Shown here piece by piece: positions 20,200 to 29,408 of a stretch of 64,000 bases of DNA. A program made the translations under genes and the position numbers. Position 1 is the stretch's first letter; the number at the start of each line of letters is the position of its first letter. The notes under the pieces are model-generated. The model saw nothing but the letters and a program-made list of their open reading frames with translations. It did no database searches and was not told the origin of the DNA. The DNA is from Alcaligenes endophyticus (lineage in GTDB: Bacteria > Pseudomonadota > Gammaproteobacteria > Burkholderiales > Burkholderiaceae_B): positions 116,343 through 180,342 of the forward strand of contig NZ_JAPKND010000008.1 of NCBI RefSeq assembly GCF_026344035.1. The letters are read 5' to 3'.

Positions 20200-22872
20200 C
20201 TAAAACCTTCTGTCCGTGCGCCTTAAAACATCGGTTTGTGTAGAAGAGCTCGTCTGTAACTCAGGATCATTGCCCCGATTTATTACCCTACCGACAAAGG
20301 GATTAAGCGCAGGCAGCAAGGGATCCGTAACGGGCTGTTTAGGTTGTGGTATGTCAGGGGGCTTTCGTAAAGCCGACACCTTATCTAAAAGTTCCTGTGC
20401 CTGTTGCGGTTTATTCTGATCTTGATAAATCTGTGCTGCGGCATTTAAGACCGCGACATCAGTTGGGGCCAATGCCACTGCTTTCCGTACCGCCTGATGA
20501 GCGTACTGAAAGTCTCGCTGTTGATTGGCTACGACAGCCGCCCGCAAATAAATCTGCGGCTGATCACTATGTTGTTGCAGTAGTTTTTTATAAATTGCGC
20601 TAGCCTTGTCGAGCTCATTGGCGACCGTATACATACCAGCTAAAGCTAGCAAAGCCTCTACATCATTTGGCGTGTCTCTTAATACCGGAGCCAGAACATC
20701 ATAAGCAGCGGCAAGTTCACCGCGCTCACCCAGTGCTTCAGCTTGCCGGACAGTCTGCCGTCTGCTGAGCGCCTGCCAACTCTGCAACTGCGGTGCTTCA
20801 AGTGTGCTGCTATCGATACTACGCAATATACTGGCAGCCTCCACGTCCTGATGAGTCCGCAGTAACACATCCACATAAGCAAGCTTCATGTCTACGTCTG
20901 GGCTGTTGCTACGTCCCAGCTCTTTACGCAATAGCGTAACCGAATAGGCGGGATCACCTACTTGTGCGTACGCGGTAGCCACCAGAGCTGCCAGCACGGG
21001 CACGTCCTCGACTTGCTTTGCCAGCGCCTCTAGCAACAAAGCGCTTTCTTCTTGCTTACCTTGCAAAGCAAGCGTTTTAGCATGATCAATCTGTAACCTC
21101 ATCTGCGCCTCGGACTGGAAAGCGCGCATATCGTAAGTCAATAAATCGGTTGGAATTCTACTTAGGTAAGTAGACACGCTTGGCCAATCATTTCGCTGCC
21201 TCGCAAAAGTGGCTTGCATATATAAAGCGTCTGCATTGAGCGGCTCACGCTGCAAGATGGCTTGCAAAATCTCTTCTGCTTTAGCGTCCTCACCCGCCAA
21301 ATGACGAACCTGAGCCAACTCTATGCCTAGCCAAGAACTGTCGGGCTCAAGTAGCAGAGCCTGCTCCAAAGTACGGGCAGCCAAAGCCAGATCGCCCCGC
21401 TTACGCTGCTCTATCGCTAGGTCGGCGACATACAGGCTTTGTAAGTTGCTCTTGCCCCCTACCGCGGCCAACTGCTCAGGACTTAATGTGTTGACATAAG
21501 CATCGGCCTGTTCGGCACGACCTGCATATTTATATACCTGCACTAGCCCTAGCAAAGCATCTGAGCTTTCAGGCTTTTGTGCTAATACAGCCCGATAACG
21601 CTGCTCAGCAAGCGTGTAGTCCTGTTGACGCAGAGCTGCGCTGGCAAGACCCAGCTTAGCCGCCACTTCTTGCGGCTGTAAGGGCTGAGCTTGCTGAAAA
21701 AGAGCCTCAGCCTGCTTAGTCTCGCCATTGGCCAATGCTCGATTGGCCTGACCAATTAGATTCCAATACTGGGCAGAGGCATACGCTGCACGCCAGTTGC
21801 TCGGTTGAGCCTTGTACGCCTGCCCAAGCAGACTCAAGGCTTCTTGTAAACGCCCTTCCCGCATACGTATAACACCCAAAGTCCCCTTGGCCGCTATATA
21901 ACTAGGCTGTTTTTGCAATATGGTTTGTAGCTTGGCTTCAGCCTGCGTCAGCTCTTCCTTATCCATCAAATCATTTATCTCACGCATCGCATCTGCATAA
22001 GGATCAACCACCGCAGGACTGGGGGCTGCAGCACGCTGAGCAGCCAGCCTTTGTGCAGCCGCCGCCTTCTGGCGCTGCTGTATCAACTCAGTCTGCGCAG
22101 CATATTGCGCCTTGATCTCTTCATCATCGGGATGGCGACTCAGATAGGACTCGAACAAAGGGCGATATTTCAGATCAGGTGGAGAACCTAGCCAACTCAA
22201 CGAATCTCGCCAACTTTCCCCTGCGTCACTCCCTATATCCGCCCTAGCCGACAATTGCTCCAACATTTTTATACCCTCAGTTCGAGTACTAGACTGGCGC
22301 GCCAAATGTCGAGCTAAACGCAAGGCAATACGAGGGTCATCGGGAGAGGCTGCACTCAAGCGTCTCAATCCCTGAATCGCCTCCTCCATGCCTGCCTGAT
22401 CCTGGTAGCCCAAATAAGAGTAATACTCCATACCCACTTCACCTTCAGGAGTATGTCCATCCAAAGCTTCGCGGTATAAGGGTAAGGCTACGTCTATATC
22501 CCCTTCAGCAGCGTTACGCCGCGCCTGCTCCAAGGCCGCTTTATTGGCTGGCTGACTTAACAGCATGGCCTGCTCCAAAAGCGCCACTCTCTGACTATTA
22601 GGTGCTAGGCGTTTTAAATGATCCAGATAGGATTGTGCCGCTGCCCTTCGCTGTTGCTGTATGGCTGCCTGAGCCAAAGAATATAACGCCTCTTGATGAT
22701 CAGGCTCTATTTGTAGCAACTTATCCCAAGCTTCACCGGCGCGCTGATAATCGCCGCGCTCTTGCCAGTATTTACCTTGCTCCTGTAATACGGAAACGCC
22801 TGAGTTTTGCGCGTACGCTACAGTGGTAAAAATAAGCGCCAGCCACAAGGCCCTTAATAGTTGCTTGTTCAT
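20200..22872 (-). CDS. Barrel-less BcsC paralogue (periplasmic TPR scaffold)
   Basis: The 890-residue product has a signal peptide (MNKQLLRALWLALIFTTVAYA) and TPR repeats aligning with the N-terminal two-thirds of the full BcsC encoded at 24117-28235; for example both begin the mature part with NS.(I/V)SVLQEQG and share TPR units throughout. It stops in the linker just after NPFVGR, where the other copy continues (NPFVGLPG) into the outer-membrane barrel. The DNA downstream does not encode a barrel in any frame before wssF, so this is a real loss and not a frameshift. The start overlaps the bcsZ stop (ATGA). The likely role is a soluble scaffold between synthase and porin or acetylation proteins; this is inference. 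Confidence 0.88.
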   Translation of the reverse strand: MNKQLLRALWLALIFTTVAYAQNSGVSVLQEQGKYWQERGDYQRAGEAWDKLLQIEPDHQEALYSLAQAAIQQQRRAAAQSYLDHLKRLAPNSQRVALLEQAMLLSQPANKAALEQARRNAAEGDIDVALPLYREALDGHTPEGEVGMEYYSYLGYQDQAGMEEAIQGLRRLSAASPDDPRIALRLARHLARQSSTRTEGIKMLEQLSARADIGSDAGESWRDSLSWLGSPPDLKYRPLFESYLSRHPDDEEIKAQYAAQTELIQQRQKAAAAQRLAAQRAAAPSPAVVDPYADAMREINDLMDKEELTQAEAKLQTILQKQPSYIAAKGTLGVIRMREGRLQEALSLLGQAYKAQPSNWRAAYASAQYWNLIGQANRALANGETKQAEALFQQAQPLQPQEVAAKLGLASAALRQQDYTLAEQRYRAVLAQKPESSDALLGLVQVYKYAGRAEQADAYVNTLSPEQLAAVGGKSNLQSLYVADLAIEQRKRGDLALAARTLEQALLLEPDSSWLGIELAQVRHLAGEDAKAEEILQAILQREPLNADALYMQATFARQRNDWPSVSTYLSRIPTDLLTYDMRAFQSEAQMRLQIDHAKTLALQGKQEESALLLEALAKQVEDVPVLAALVATAYAQVGDPAYSVTLLRKELGRSNSPDVDMKLAYVDVLLRTHQDVEAASILRSIDSSTLEAPQLQSWQALSRRQTVRQAEALGERGELAAAYDVLAPVLRDTPNDVEALLALAGMYTVANELDKASAIYKKLLQQHSDQPQIYLRAAVVANQQRDFQYAHQAVRKAVALAPTDVAVLNAAAQIYQDQNKPQQAQELLDKVSALRKPPDIPQPKQPVTDPLLPALNPFVGRVINRGNDPELQTSSSTQTDVLRRTDRRF

Positions 22873-24047
22873 TCGCACGTACTTTGCCACTTGAGTCGTA
22901 ATTGACCATCTGGTGCGAAACGATAATAGCCCTCTGCCCACCCCAAACCAAACAGGCTTAGCATGACATCGTAATAAGGTGGTTGACGTTCAATGGTACG
23001 CGTAGGCTGCATGGCAGCCCGCCACTCAACCTGCACGCGTTCACGCTGCCAAGCAGCCTGATCGCTCATATTTAAGGCGATGAAATAAGGCAACAAAGCA
23101 GCAGAAAAGCCAAAAGGGCCTTCGCCTTGGGCAGCCCCAGTTTGTGTGTTTACCTGCTCTGGGGGAATGACACGATATTCGCTTTGCATTAACTTTGCCA
23201 TTCCTGACAAGGCCTGTAGGGCCGGCTGGGCCAATGGATCAGCGTGGTCCGTCATCCCCGCCCACAGGTAGGTACGTATCGCATCATAGCTACCCACAGG
23301 ACCTTTTTGCTGATCCACGGTAAATAAGTAACGTCCATCCTGCTGCTGATAATAATTCCAATCTGCTGCCAAACCTTTAGGTGCAGCCTGCTGCATGAAA
23401 CGCACGCTGTTTTCCGCCAGAGACTTCCAAGCCGGCGCTGGCGTTGCCTTGGATAGGCGGCGCAACACAGGTACCGGCAAATAGCTCAGATTCAGTTGCC
23501 AACTTGTTTCGGACTTCACAAAACTATCTTTACCAGGCAATAGCATAGCACCCAGTTCAGGTAATTCCACCACTTCCTGCTCTTGGATCAGTGCCAGCAA
23601 CGCTTGGCCCGCTTGTTCATATTTGGGCTCATCCCACAAACGCCCCGCTTCCAGCAAGGTATAGGCAAACCAGACATCCGCATCGGAAGCCGAGTTCGCA
23701 TCCAGCACCTCCCATTTAGCTTTATCGCTAAGCCCCCATATCCAAGCGGGTAAACGCTGCGACATATCGCCACCAGCTAGGTTGTCTACGCTCCAACGCC
23801 ACATGCTCTCGAAAGCAGGCCTATCATTCGCTACTAAGGCAAAAAACATGCCGTACGACTGCCCTTCTGATGAGCTATGCTGTAAATCTGTACTGCCGTC
23901 TAAAACGCGTCCGCTGTCCTGCAGATAGTGCTTCTTAAACCCCTGCCAAAGGGGCCAGTCCACACCGGCACATACCTGGGCTCTGGCCACAGGGTTCAAA
24001 AACAGACTCAATAAGAAACATAGTAGCCAGCTTTTCAGACTCATCAC
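22869..24047 (-). CDS. bcsZ: Cellulase BcsZ, second copy (GH8 endoglucanase)
   Basis: Periplasmic family-8 endo-1,4-glucanase that trims or releases cellulose chains during export. The 392-residue product has a signal peptide and keeps the catalytic acid E61 (SEGQSYGMFFAL) and the aspartate of GSYDAIRTYLWAGM. It is clearly similar along its whole length to the first copy at 28229-29401. It starts 69 bases after the full-length bcsC and overlaps the barrel-less bcsC by four bases, so bcsZ-bcsC behaves as a duplicated pair. Two adjacent ATG codons are possible starts; GAGG precedes both. Confidence 0.95.
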   Translation of the reverse strand: MMSLKSWLLCFLLSLFLNPVARAQVCAGVDWPLWQGFKKHYLQDSGRVLDGSTDLQHSSSEGQSYGMFFALVANDRPAFESMWRWSVDNLAGGDMSQRLPAWIWGLSDKAKWEVLDANSASDADVWFAYTLLEAGRLWDEPKYEQAGQALLALIQEQEVVELPELGAMLLPGKDSFVKSETSWQLNLSYLPVPVLRRLSKATPAPAWKSLAENSVRFMQQAAPKGLAADWNYYQQQDGRYLFTVDQQKGPVGSYDAIRTYLWAGMTDHADPLAQPALQALSGMAKLMQSEYRVIPPEQVNTQTGAAQGEGPFGFSAALLPYFIALNMSDQAAWQRERVQVEWRAAMQPTRTIERQPPYYDVMLSLFGLGWAEGYYRFAPDGQLRLKWQSTCE

Positions 24048-24116
24048 TACCTCTATAATTTACTCGCTAACTTAAATAGTGCCCTGCGCTGTACCTAGAC
24101 TGGGTGTGATACTTAA

Positions 24117-27100
24117 TTAATAAGCAGCTCCATACGTTTCAGTATAAGGAGACAAATAAGGTGCTAAGGGTAAGCTGGTGTTGGTCCGTTGTTGCTGATC
24201 AAAGTAGTATTTCATATAAACACCACCAATTACCTGCCGGTAATCGCCCGATTTATCCATGCCTATATGGCCGCCCAGTAACATGCCTGGCATTACGTCA
24301 TATTCGGCGGCTAAATTCAAATTATAAGATAAGCCTGTTTTGCTTTGTCCGGGGTAAGCACCCGCGTTCGGTATATAGCCAAGCATGGTCATAGCGCTAT
24401 CGCCGAGAATCGTACGATATAGTTGCTGCGCCTCTGCCTCGGAATAGCCCGGAAAAGCATCGGCAGCCTTTTCCTTAAAGTGCTCTATCGCGACCGAGCC
24501 GGACAGCTTCACGGTCAGATTGCCTTCTTTTTTAGACCAATTAAATGGTACACCAAAGGAGAACGAGTTTTGCGGGCTGAAATAACCCCCGTGTCCAGGC
24601 GTGAAATGTCGTAGATTTTTGGCATAGCTGGTGTAGTTCAAATTAAGCCCAGCAGTAAGCAAATGGTCGTCTTCATTAATAAAATGTGAATACACTCCTA
24701 CATTCGTTTCCAAACGCCGGTTAGACTCTACATTTTTACCTCTGAGTGTGTGCCAAGAGGTCGACGCATATAAACCTGCATCACCTAAATCTTTACTAAT
24801 ATCGACGCGAACGCCGCTGGCCATGACGCCGCCCGTCACTTCGCCAGTGACCGGATTCTCTACGCCTGCAAAAGACATCACACTGTCTGTGACTGGTCGC
24901 GACGACACATTAATACCTGCCTTCACCGAACCATCGTCTGATATGGCCCCACTATAAGCTACGCCGCCCGTAAACGACTGGGTTTTAAACCCCAAAGGCG
25001 TCACCCCCAAATCAATCTTCACACCCTGTAACTCATAGCCAACAGCTAAACCGACACCCGTTTGACTGGTTGGCATGCGGTCACTAATGCGCCTGTCATT
25101 GGCAGCATTACCAAACTCATACTGAGGCCCAACGATATTACGTATACCGTGCATCTCTTCTACCAACCTACCTGTACTGAACTTGCCGGAATCTACAAAG
25201 GTAGGGGTGATTCGAGCAAACGCTTTACCATCACCAAAAGGCATGCTCGCCTCTATGGGAGACTGCATCTCATCCAGACGGCTAGTGCCGCTACTGCCAG
25301 TGCGGGAACGATAAATGGCGCCGGCTTTCAGTTCGGGCGTTCGGTCTTGTTGTAATAGTGCCAGCTCCTGCTCTAGTGGAGTCAACGCGCGCGCCGAGGC
25401 AGAGCTAGCTGATAAAGGGGCACGCTCATAGGGATTGCCTGCATAGGCTTGATTTAAGGATGCTTGATCGGCTCGACCAGGCAAACCTCCCGGAGCAGCA
25501 CGATAGTTCCCCGTCGCCGCCGTTGAGATGGGCTGAACTGCAGGTGTAGGATCCCAGCCTGCATGCTGCCTATTTGCCGACGCCATCGCCGTAGATGGCT
25601 GGGCAGCAAAAGCCTGCACTGCAGTACTGTTGCTACGTTGTCCTGGCAAGCCTACGAACGGGTTACTACTTCTGCCAACGGCTGCATCAGGTCTGCCCAC
25701 GTCTGCGAACTGCCCATTAGCCGAATAGCTACGTATATCTGACTCTTGTAGGGTTACCGCATGCTGTAACAACTTTTGCGCCTTAGACACCTTGCCTTGT
25801 ACTCGATAAATACCCGCTGCAGTGGTTAAGGTATTAATATTGTCTGGCGCTAGAGACAAAGCACTTTGAACGGCCTGATCTGCGTAACGAAAATCACGCA
25901 TTTGATTTGCCACTAGCGCAGCCCCTATATACAAATCTGGGTCATTGGTATTTTCATGCAATAAGCCCTGATAAATGTCCAACGCCTGCCGTGGCTGATT
26001 TGCGGAGGCATACATACGCGCTAACGCCGCCAAAGCTTGAGGGTCATTAGGGCTATTATTTAATACTGGCACCAAAGCATCATAAGCGGCCACCAGATCC
26101 CCTTGCTCACGTAAGGACTCAGCCTGTTTAATTGCCTGCGTATTGTTCAGATCCCGTAATGTCTTGGCCTGCTGCGAACTCAACTGCCTAGACTCCAGTG
26201 TGCGCAGCACACTCATAGCCTCGACGTCTTGATTAGTACGAAACAGTAGGCCAGCATATTGCAACAACACATCGGGATTCGGCGTAGTGCTGCGACTCAG
26301 CTCTCTGCGCATCATAGCCATGGCACGAGTGCTGTCTCCTGTTTCGGCATAAGCGCTTGCTACCTGAGCCGCTAAAGCAGGCTCTCTGGCGACTTGGGGG
26401 GCCAACTCATCCAGCAAAGCACTTGCTTCTACCTGCCTACCCTGCTGCGCCAGAGTCTTGGCATAGTTAATTTTTACGTGTGTGGAAGCGTCCTGCTGCA
26501 AAGCCCGCATGTCGGCCGTCAACAAACTGGGCGGAATTTTGCCCAAACTTAATAAAGCCCCTTGCCAGTCATTTTTCTGCACCGCAAAAATGGCTGACGT
26601 ATACAAAGCATCAGCATTATACGGATCAGTTAGCAATAAGCCGTCAAGTAGTCCTTGAGCTTCTTTCTGATACCCCGACTGGTTGTAAAGCTCGGCCAGC
26701 TCCAGCCTTACCCAGGCGCTATTAGGATCGGCCGCCAGAGCCTGCTCCAATGTGGAGCGGGCCGAAGCTAAGTCACCACTTTTCCGTTGTGCCTGAGCCA
26801 GCCCAGCCGCGTACATGCCTTGTAATCTAGACTTTCCACCAGCAGCAGTTAACTGTTTGGCCGATAGAGAGTCTACGAAACGCGTAGCAGTTTCGACCTT
26901 CCCGCCTTGGGCATATGCTTGCACCAGCCCCAGCAGAGCTTCCGCATTTTCAGGCTGCAGTCGCAAGGCAGCCTGATATAACCCCTCGGCCTTGCTATAT
27001 TCTCGCTGCTGCATGGCGACGCGAGCTAGCCCCAAATTGGCTCCTACCTCTTTGCTTTGTAAAGGCTTGGCTTTGTTAAACAACGCTTCTGCCTGCTTAT

Positions 27101-28235
27101 AGTCATTGGCTGCCAAGGCCCGACTACCCTGATCTATCAAGTGCCAGTATTGCGCTGTGGAATACGCATTGCGCCAATTATTGGGCTGAGCTTTATAAGC
27201 CTGACTCAACAAACTCACGGCCTCAGGGATACGATTCTGCCGCAAACGCACAATACCTAAGGTGCCGATGGCATCTATATGATTAGGACGTTGAGCCAAA
27301 ATAGCCTGCAGTTGCGATTCGGCCAAGGCCAAGTCGCCCCTGTCCAACAGCTCCCCTGCCCTACGCATGGCATCCACGTAAGGATCAGCGGCAGCGGTTG
27401 CTCGCTGCGCAGCGCTGGCAGCCTGACGTTGGCTTTGCAAATACTGTGTCTGAGAGTCGTACTGTGCCCGAATTTTCTCATCGTCAGGATACGCTTTCAA
27501 ATAGGCTTCAAAAAAAGGCCGATTCTCTAATTTAGGTAACTCCCCCATCCAGCCTAAAGCCTCACGCCAGCTCTCCTTAGCCTCTTGACTGACCTCTGGT
27601 ACCTTGCTGAGCTGCTCCAACTTCTTTACACCCTGAGCCCGTGTTCCCTCTTTACGCACCAGTTGCCGAGCCAGTCGCAGTTGTACCTGAGCATCTTGAG
27701 GCCTGTTTTCGCTTAGACGTGTCAGGCCGCCAATCGCTTCCTCCAGGCCTTGCTCGTCAGCATAAGCCAACGCCGAATAGTACTCTGCAGCCAGCTCGCC
27801 ATCTGGGGCCTGTCCGCCCAAAGCTTGCTGATACAAAGGCACGGCAGCTTGCACATCTCCTTCTTTAGCCGCCTGCCGTGCCCGCTCAAGGGCTGACTTA
27901 CTTTCAGGTGAACTCAGCCGTAGCTCTTGTTCCAAGACACCTATTTGCTTGCTGTTCGGCGCCACCCGCTTCAAACGCTCTAAATAACTGTTAGCACTCG
28001 CCCGTTGCTGTTGGCGTATCGCTGCTTGTCCCAAACTGAACAAGGCCTGCTGATTGTTGGGGTCTATCTGCAGCAGTTTTTCCCAGATTTCCGCCGCCCG
28101 CGCATAATCTCCCCGTGCATGCCAATGCTCACCCTGCTCCTGTAAAACGGAAATATTGCTATTTTGCGCCTGTACTCCAAATGGAAACAATATAGCCAAT
28201 AACAAACCCGCAATTTTTTTATTTTTAGCTAACAT
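24117..28235 (-). CDS. bcsC: Cellulose export outer-membrane protein BcsC (full length)
   Basis: TPR periplasmic scaffold joined to a 16-strand-type outer-membrane porin that lets cellulose out of the cell. The 1372-residue product has a signal peptide (MLAKNKKIAGLLLAILFPFG ending VQAQ), TPR repeats to about residue 840, a Ser/Ala/Gln/Pro-rich linker of some 150 residues, then the barrel starting near ASMPFGDGKAFARITPTF and closing with an aromatic residue (GAAY). The ATG at 28235 with GGGAAAAG upstream overlaps the bcsZ stop by seven bases; an ATG four codons earlier is less likely. It is the only barrel-bearing copy in the locus. Confidence 0.96.
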   Translation of the reverse strand: MLAKNKKIAGLLLAILFPFGVQAQNSNISVLQEQGEHWHARGDYARAAEIWEKLLQIDPNNQQALFSLGQAAIRQQQRASANSYLERLKRVAPNSKQIGVLEQELRLSSPESKSALERARQAAKEGDVQAAVPLYQQALGGQAPDGELAAEYYSALAYADEQGLEEAIGGLTRLSENRPQDAQVQLRLARQLVRKEGTRAQGVKKLEQLSKVPEVSQEAKESWREALGWMGELPKLENRPFFEAYLKAYPDDEKIRAQYDSQTQYLQSQRQAASAAQRATAAADPYVDAMRRAGELLDRGDLALAESQLQAILAQRPNHIDAIGTLGIVRLRQNRIPEAVSLLSQAYKAQPNNWRNAYSTAQYWHLIDQGSRALAANDYKQAEALFNKAKPLQSKEVGANLGLARVAMQQREYSKAEGLYQAALRLQPENAEALLGLVQAYAQGGKVETATRFVDSLSAKQLTAAGGKSRLQGMYAAGLAQAQRKSGDLASARSTLEQALAADPNSAWVRLELAELYNQSGYQKEAQGLLDGLLLTDPYNADALYTSAIFAVQKNDWQGALLSLGKIPPSLLTADMRALQQDASTHVKINYAKTLAQQGRQVEASALLDELAPQVAREPALAAQVASAYAETGDSTRAMAMMRRELSRSTTPNPDVLLQYAGLLFRTNQDVEAMSVLRTLESRQLSSQQAKTLRDLNNTQAIKQAESLREQGDLVAAYDALVPVLNNSPNDPQALAALARMYASANQPRQALDIYQGLLHENTNDPDLYIGAALVANQMRDFRYADQAVQSALSLAPDNINTLTTAAGIYRVQGKVSKAQKLLQHAVTLQESDIRSYSANGQFADVGRPDAAVGRSSNPFVGLPGQRSNSTAVQAFAAQPSTAMASANRQHAGWDPTPAVQPISTAATGNYRAAPGGLPGRADQASLNQAYAGNPYERAPLSASSASARALTPLEQELALLQQDRTPELKAGAIYRSRTGSSGTSRLDEMQSPIEASMPFGDGKAFARITPTFVDSGKFSTGRLVEEMHGIRNIVGPQYEFGNAANDRRISDRMPTSQTGVGLAVGYELQGVKIDLGVTPLGFKTQSFTGGVAYSGAISDDGSVKAGINVSSRPVTDSVMSFAGVENPVTGEVTGGVMASGVRVDISKDLGDAGLYASTSWHTLRGKNVESNRRLETNVGVYSHFINEDDHLLTAGLNLNYTSYAKNLRHFTPGHGGYFSPQNSFSFGVPFNWSKKEGNLTVKLSGSVAIEHFKEKAADAFPGYSEAEAQQLYRTILGDSAMTMLGYIPNAGAYPGQSKTGLSYNLNLAAEYDVMPGMLLGGHIGMDKSGDYRQVIGGVYMKYYFDQQQRTNTSLPLAPYLSPYTETYGAAY

Positions 28236-29401
28236 GTCTTTTCCCATTTGGGGCGTAAACTACCCGTCTTTTCGAAACGATAATACCCATCAGCCCAACC
28301 CTGCCCAAACAGGCTTAACACCACATCATAATAAGGAGGCTGTTGCACTTTAGTGCGCACAGGCTGAAAAGCTGCCCGTAACTCTACTTGTACACGTTCA
28401 CGCTGCCATTGCGCCTGATCCATATCATTCAAGGATATAAAATATGGCAATAAAGCAGCAGAAAAACCAAAAGGGCCTTCCCCTATGGACTGCCCCGTCA
28501 ATGTATCTACCTTTTCAGGCGGTACGACACGCTGCTCGGCCTGCATGAGCTCGGCCATGCCTGATAAAGCCTGTAAGACTGGCTTGGCCAAGGGATCTGC
28601 CGGATCTGTCATGCCCGCCCATAAATACGTACGTATGGCATCGTAGCTGCCCTCTGCTCCTTTTTGTTCGTCTACCGTGAACACGTACTTGTCGTTTTGC
28701 TGCTGATAAACATTCCAGTCTGCTGCCAATCCCTTAGGTGTAGCCTGCTGCATAAACCTTAGCGTGTTATCTACCAGAGCCTGCCATTCTGAGTTTTCAG
28801 ATGCTCCGGACAAATACCGTAAAACAGGGATAGGAAGGTAGCTCAAATTCAGCAACCAGTTCTTCTCATCCGTGCGTACAAACCCATTTTTACCCGGCAA
28901 CAACATGGGACCGAACTCAGGTAGATCAGCAAACTCCTGCTCCTGGATCAAAGCCAACAACTGTTGTGCTGCCTGCTCATACTCGGATTGCCCCCATAAG
29001 CGGCCAGCCTCCAGCAAAGCATAGGCAAACCACACATTCGCATCCGATGCAGTATTGGCATCCAGCACTTTCCATTCATTGTCTTTAGTCTTGCCCCACG
29101 ACCATGCAGGCAGGTTTTTTGACATATCGCCGCTGGCAAGGTTATCTACGCTCCACGTCCACATCTGTTCAAAGGCTTTGCGATCGTTGGCCAATAAAGC
29201 AAAGAACATGCCATAGGACTGCCCCTCGGATGTGGTGTACTGCGTCTCTACGCTCGCATCCAAAACTCGGCCGCTATCTTGCAGAAAATGTTGTTTGAAA
29301 CTATCCCACAAAGGCCAATCTATAGGTTCGCATGTCGCGGCCTTAGCCCCTCCAATGAAAGAGAAGCTAAGTGCAGCACATATCAATAGTCTTGGTAACA
29401 T
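28229..29401 (-). CDS. bcsZ: Cellulase BcsZ, first copy (GH8 endoglucanase)
   Basis: Periplasmic GH8 endoglucanase of 390 residues with a signal peptide (MLPRLLICAALSFSFIGGAK, ending AA). The catalytic acid is E59 in TTSEGQSYGMFFAL; the second acid is in GSYDAIRTYLWAGM. DANTASDANVWFAYALLEAG lines the active site. It lies 7 bases after the second bcsB and overlaps bcsC. Both BcsZ copies keep the catalytic residues, so neither looks decayed. Confidence 0.96.
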   Translation of the reverse strand: MLPRLLICAALSFSFIGGAKAATCEPIDWPLWDSFKQHFLQDSGRVLDASVETQYTTSEGQSYGMFFALLANDRKAFEQMWTWSVDNLASGDMSKNLPAWSWGKTKDNEWKVLDANTASDANVWFAYALLEAGRLWGQSEYEQAAQQLLALIQEQEFADLPEFGPMLLPGKNGFVRTDEKNWLLNLSYLPIPVLRYLSGASENSEWQALVDNTLRFMQQATPKGLAADWNVYQQQNDKYVFTVDEQKGAEGSYDAIRTYLWAGMTDPADPLAKPVLQALSGMAELMQAEQRVVPPEKVDTLTGQSIGEGPFGFSAALLPYFISLNDMDQAQWQRERVQVELRAAFQPVRTKVQQPPYYDVVLSLFGQGWADGYYRFEKTGSLRPKWEKTC

Positions 29402-29408
29402 GACTACC

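Noticed and set aside
24117..28235. Tandem DNA repeats in bcsC
   Set aside because: The repetition is at protein level (TPR units) and the DNA is diverged; no direct DNA repeat array or CRISPR is present.
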